NCBI GenBank assembly: GCA_021821195.1
Contig: JAKACT010000007.1
Location: forward strand, 75,442-139,441
DNA: 64,000 bases
Direction of reading: 5' to 3'
From: Pseudomonadota bacterium
Lineage (GTDB): Bacteria > Pseudomonadota > Gammaproteobacteria > Xanthomonadales > Xanthomonadaceae
Positions 60,961 through 64,000 of the stretch are shown piece after piece. Position 1 is the first letter of the stretch; each line of letters starts with the position of its first letter. The notes under the pieces were generated by a model, which was not told the DNA's origin, did not search any database, and saw only the letters and a list, made by a program, of their open reading frames with translations. The position numbers were made by a program, and so were the translations under genes.

Positions 60961-62217
60961 TCAGCCGCTCCAGCCTGGAAGCCGGCGACGTACCTGCCGC
61001 AGCTTGGGTACTACGTAATCCGGCAGCCCATCCCGGCCAAACGGTGGATAGGCCTCGCCCGCGACCAGCGGGGTCAGGTAGCGGCGCGCCGCCGCAGTGA
61101 TGCCATGGCCGTCCGCGCGGATGAAGCCCTTGGGCATGGTCTTCTCGTGGTTGGCGATGCGCGCCAGCGGGGCGATGTCGATATGCCAGCGGTAGGGCGC
61201 GTCGCTGTCGCGCACGATCACCGGCATCACCGCGTTCTGCCCGGCGAGGGCGCATTCCACCGCCGCCCGCCCGACCGCCAGCGCCTGCTCGAGGTCGGTG
61301 GCGCTGGCGAGGTGTCGGGCCGACCGCTGCAGGTAGTCGGGCAGCGCCCAGTGCACCTTGTAGCCCAGCGCGTCCTTGACCCGCCCGGCCAGGTGCGAGG
61401 CCACCCCCCCCAGCTGGGTATGGCCGAAGCTGTCCTTGCCGCCGCCGGCATCGGCGACGAACGTCCCGTCGGCGGTGCGGATGCCTTCGCTGGCCACCAC
61501 CACGCAGTAGCCGACCCGCTTGACCACGGCATCCACCCTGGCCAGGAAATCGGCCTCGTCGAACACCCGCTCCGGGAACAGGATCAGGTGCGGCGCCTCG
61601 TCCTTGCCTTCGCCTGCCAGGCCCGCCGCCGCTGCCAGCCAACCGGCGTGGCGGCCCATCGCCTCGTAGACGAACACCTTGGTGGAGGTTTCCGCCATCG
61701 CCGCCACGTCCAGCCCGCATTCGCGCACCGACACCGCGGTGTACTTGGCCGCCGAGCCGAAGCCCGGGCAGCAGTCGGTCACGGCCAGGTCGTTGTCCAC
61801 CGTCTTCGGCACGCCCACGCAGGTCAGCGGATAGCCGAACTCAGCGGCCAGCTGCGACACCTTCAGGGCGGTATCGGCGGAATCGTTGCCGCCGTTGTAG
61901 AGGAACCAGCGCACGTCGTGGGCGCGGAAGACTTCCAGCAGGCGCTCGTACTTGGCGCGGTCGTCGGCCAGCGACTTGAGCTTGAGCCGGCAGCTGCCGA
62001 ACGTGCCGCCGGGGGTATGCGCCAGGCCCTTGATCTCGGCGGCGGTCAGGGTGGAGGTATCCAAGAGTTCTTCGCGCAACGCCCCGAGGATGCCGTTGCG
62101 GGCGGCCAAGACCGGCACCTTGCGGGCGCGGGCGGCCTGCAGCACGGCGGAGGCGGTGGCGTTGATGACGGCGGTGACGCCGCCGCTCTGGGCATACAGC
62201 AGGGTGCCGGCAGGCAT
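60961..62217 (-). CDS. pfp: Pyrophosphate-dependent 6-phosphofructokinase
   Basis: 418 residues. Substrate motif is YNGGNDSADTA where ATP enzymes have GGDGS; the Asp in place of Gly blocks ATP and marks PPi use. PKTVDNDL, with Lys, is likewise the PPi-type form. MGRHAGWLAAAAGLA and ASEGIRTADGTF continue the fold. The reaction is reversible, phosphorylating fructose 6-phosphate with PPi. Close to hppA, which also consumes PPi. Confidence 0.93.
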   Translation of the reverse strand: MPAGTLLYAQSGGVTAVINATASAVLQAARARKVPVLAARNGILGALREELLDTSTLTAAEIKGLAHTPGGTFGSCRLKLKSLADDRAKYERLLEVFRAHDVRWFLYNGGNDSADTALKVSQLAAEFGYPLTCVGVPKTVDNDLAVTDCCPGFGSAAKYTAVSVRECGLDVAAMAETSTKVFVYEAMGRHAGWLAAAAGLAGEGKDEAPHLILFPERVFDEADFLARVDAVVKRVGYCVVVASEGIRTADGTFVADAGGGKDSFGHTQLGGVASHLAGRVKDALGYKVHWALPDYLQRSARHLASATDLEQALAVGRAAVECALAGQNAVMPVIVRDSDAPYRWHIDIAPLARIANHEKTMPKGFIRADGHGITAAARRYLTPLVAGEAYPPFGRDGLPDYVVPKLRQVRRRLPGWSG

Positions 62218-62332
62218 GGGAAATCCTTTGCAGTGGGTCTGGAACGACGGCCGGATGCGTTAAGCTGGCCGGGTAGCGGGGGTTCGGGTGCAGTCTAACG
62301 CCGCCCCGCCTGTCCATTACTGGAGTAATTCG

Positions 62333-62911
62333 ATGCGATTGGTTCTGTTGGGCGCGCCGGGTTCCGGCAAGGGCACCCAGGCGACGCGACTCAAGGAACA
62401 TCTGCAGGTTCCGCACATTTCCACCGGCGACCTGCTGCGCGCAGAGGTGGCCGCCGGCACCCCGCTGGGGCTGCAGGCCAAGGAAGTGATGGCGCGCGGT
62501 GACCTGGTCAGCGACGAGATCCTGCTGGGCATGCTGCGCTCGCGCTTCTCGCAGGCAGACACCCGCGCCGGCTTCATCCTCGACGGCTACCCGCGCAACC
62601 TCGCGCAGGCCGCCGCGCTGGACGAGCTGCTGGCCAGCCTGGGCCAGAAGTTCGACGCCGCGGTGCAACTGGCGGTGGACAACGAGCAGATCATCGAGCG
62701 CCTGGCCGGCCGCGCCAAGGCCGAGGGCCGCGCCGACGACACCCCCGAATCGGTGCGCCACCGCCTGAACGTGTACGACGAGAAGACCGCGCCGGTGATC
62801 GACTATTACCGCCAGCACGGCCAGCTGACCGTGGTGGATGGCGTCGGTTCGCTGGACGATGTCTTCGCCCGCATCATCGAGGCGATCCAGCCCGGGCACG
62901 ACGTCGGCTGA
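62333..62911 (+). CDS. adk: Adenylate kinase (short, lidless type)
   Basis: 192 residues. P-loop LGAPGSGKGTQATRL, STGDLLRAEV, LDGYPRNLAQAAAL and GRAKAEGRADDTPESVRHRLNVY. The region that in long kinases forms a 30-residue zinc-type or hydrogen-bonded lid is absent, so it is the short variant. ATG 62333 gives MRLVLLGAPGSGKG, the family start. Confidence 0.95.
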   Translation: MRLVLLGAPGSGKGTQATRLKEHLQVPHISTGDLLRAEVAAGTPLGLQAKEVMARGDLVSDEILLGMLRSRFSQADTRAGFILDGYPRNLAQAAALDELLASLGQKFDAAVQLAVDNEQIIERLAGRAKAEGRADDTPESVRHRLNVYDEKTAPVIDYYRQHGQLTVVDGVGSLDDVFARIIEAIQPGHDVG

Positions 62912-62941
62912 AGCCTCCTGACGCAGCACGACACGTGCGAA

Positions 62942-63024
62942 AGCGGGGCGGCGGGCGCGTCGGCCCCGCAACCAAGCGAGTATCGGGGAGCGACTTGCGG
63001 GGCCGACGCGCCCGCCGTTCCGCT
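62942..63024. repeat. Long inverted repeat between adk and mpl
   Basis: Arms 62942-62971 and 62995-63024 pair over 30 positions with two mismatches; the inner 23 bp (62949-62971 with 62995-63017, start CGGCGGGCGCGTCGGCCC) are perfect. Spacer 23 bases. REP-like or a strong terminator for adk without a T run. Confidence 0.8.
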
Positions 63025-63043
63025 CCCTCCCGGAGCCCATGAC

Positions 63044-64000
63044 GTGAAACTCCATATCCTCGGCATCGCCGGTACCTTCATGGGTGGCGTGGCCGCGCTG
63101 GCGCGCGAACTCGGCCATGCCGTCGAAGGCAGCGACGCCAACATCTACCCGCCGATGTCCACCCAGCTGGAGCAGCTGGGCATCGCGCTGCAGCAGGGCT
63201 ATGCCGCCGGCAACATCGGCGCGGACTGCGATGAAATCATCGTCGGCAACGCGCTGTCGCGCGGCAACCCGGCGGTGGAGCACGTGCTCGATGCCGGGTT
63301 GAAGTACACCTCCGGCGCGCAGTGGCTGAGCGAGCGCGTGCTGCCCGGCCGCGACACCCTGGCGGTGGCCGGCACCCACGGCAAGACCACCACGACGACC
63401 ATCCTTGCCTACCTGCTGCAGGCCGCGGGCCGCGAACCGGGCTTCCTGATCGGCGGCGTGGCCGAGGACTTCGGCGTGTCGGCGCGGGTGGGCACGGGCC
63501 GCGAATTCGTGGTCGAGGCGGACGAATACGACACCGCCTTCTTCGACAAGCGCAGCAAGTTCGTCCACTACCGCCCGCTGGTCGCCATCCTCAACAACCT
63601 GGAATACGACCACGCCGACATCTTCCCGGACGTGGCCGCGATCCAGCGCCAGTTCCACCATCTGGTGCGCACCGTGCCCGGTCGCGGCCGGTTGATCGTC
63701 AACGGCCACGACGCGCACCTGCGTGAAGTGCTGGCGATGGGCTGCTGGACGCCGGTGGAGCGGTTCGGCTTCGATCCCGCATTCGAATGGAGCGCGCGCA
63801 AGCTCGCCGACGACGGCAGCGTGTTCGCGGTGTCCCATCGTGGTGAAGAACTGGGCGTGGTCGACTGGCCGCTGCTGGGCGACCACAACGTGCTGAACGG
63901 GTTGGCTGCGCTGGCGGCCTGCGCGGCGGTGGGCGTGGACGTCGCCGCGGTCATCCCGGCGCTGGCCGGCTTCCGCAGCGTGAAGCGGCGGCTGGAGGTA
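63044..64000 (+). CDS. mpl: UDP-N-acetylmuramate:L-Ala-gamma-D-Glu-meso-DAP ligase (partial, cut by window end)
   Basis: 319 codons are visible and the frame runs off the window. Mpl reattaches recycled tripeptide to UDP-MurNAc. Start is GTG 63044 (KLHILGIAGTFMGGVAALA follows); the nearby ATG at 63039 is in another frame and stops at once. ATP loop [48 protein letters not shown] (the Mpl form of the motif) and LEYDHADIFPD are intact. It is related to murC at 19227. Confidence 0.93.
   Translation, partial: MKLHILGIAGTFMGGVAALARELGHAVEGSDANIYPPMSTQLEQLGIALQQGYAAGNIGADCDEIIVGNALSRGNPAVEHVLDAGLKYTSGAQWLSERVLPGRDTLAVAGTHGKTTTTTILAYLLQAAGREPGFLIGGVAEDFGVSARVGTGREFVVEADEYDTAFFDKRSKFVHYRPLVAILNNLEYDHADIFPDVAAIQRQFHHLVRTVPGRGRLIVNGHDAHLREVLAMGCWTPVERFGFDPAFEWSARKLADDGSVFAVSHRGEELGVVDWPLLGDHNVLNGLAALAACAAVGVDVAAVIPALAGFRSVKRRLEV

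Noticed and set aside
60424-62298. 624-codon plus-strand frame across the CsgG-like and pfp genes
   Set aside because: Spans two real minus-strand genes and an intergenic gap; shadow frame.

Overview
The window is a GC-rich gammaproteobacterial chromosome segment whose gene content and order point to the Xanthomonadaceae/Lysobacteraceae (Lysobacter, Luteimonas, Thermomonas or a relative). Pointers are a pilD-pilC-pilB / pilR / pilS / sucCD neighbourhood, a division cluster without murD, a pyrophosphate-type phosphofructokinase near a proton-pumping pyrophosphatase, and REP-like palindromes of a kind I associate with this family. Genus cannot be fixed from the sequence alone. There are no rRNA or tRNA genes, no CRISPR array and no recognisable transposase or integrase.

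Layout. 0-3.7 kb: riboflavin/thiamine operon ribE-ribB(A)-ribH-nusB-thiL; thiL carries a perfect palindrome inserted in frame. 3.7-9.0 kb: FAD-linked oxidase, yraN, lpoA, rsmI, RNase P RNA (minus strand) and an NRDE/TANGO2 protein. 9.2-26.2 kb: the division and cell wall (dcw) cluster mraZ-rsmH-ftsL-ftsI-murE-murF-mraY-ftsW-murG-murC-ddl-ftsQ-ftsA-ftsZ then lpxC, nearly all joined by 4-base stop/start overlaps, preceded by a promoter with candidate MraZ operator boxes. 26.2-31.7 kb: dciA, an M23 peptidase, secA, mutT, coaE. 31.7-35.6 kb: type IV pilus genes pilD, pilC, pilB.

35.7-48.7 kb is an accessory block between pilB and pilR: a DUF4143 ATPase, a HipBA toxin-antitoxin pair, a lipid-linked-sugar synthase (DPM1/GtrB type), two further glycosyltransferases, a PglK/MsbA-type flippase, two tandem GT-C membrane proteins, and two tandem type IV pilins. 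Each pilin has its own good sigma-54 promoter. The distal pilin promoter has a paired 14-bp repeat upstream, suited to binding the sigma-54 activator PilR, encoded next door. I read the block as a pilin and pilin-glycosylation locus; it is the most interesting part of the window. The glycan genes at 39.6-43.7 kb are visibly richer in A and T than the rest.

49.2-53.1 kb: pilR and pilS face each other with a HigBA-type toxin-antitoxin pair between them. 53.3-55.4 kb: sucC and sucD with a REP-like palindrome between them. 55.6-62.2 kb: a K+-independent H+-pyrophosphatase, small secreted proteins, a CsgG-like protein and PPi-dependent phosphofructokinase. 62.3-64 kb: adk and the start of mpl, cut by the window edge.
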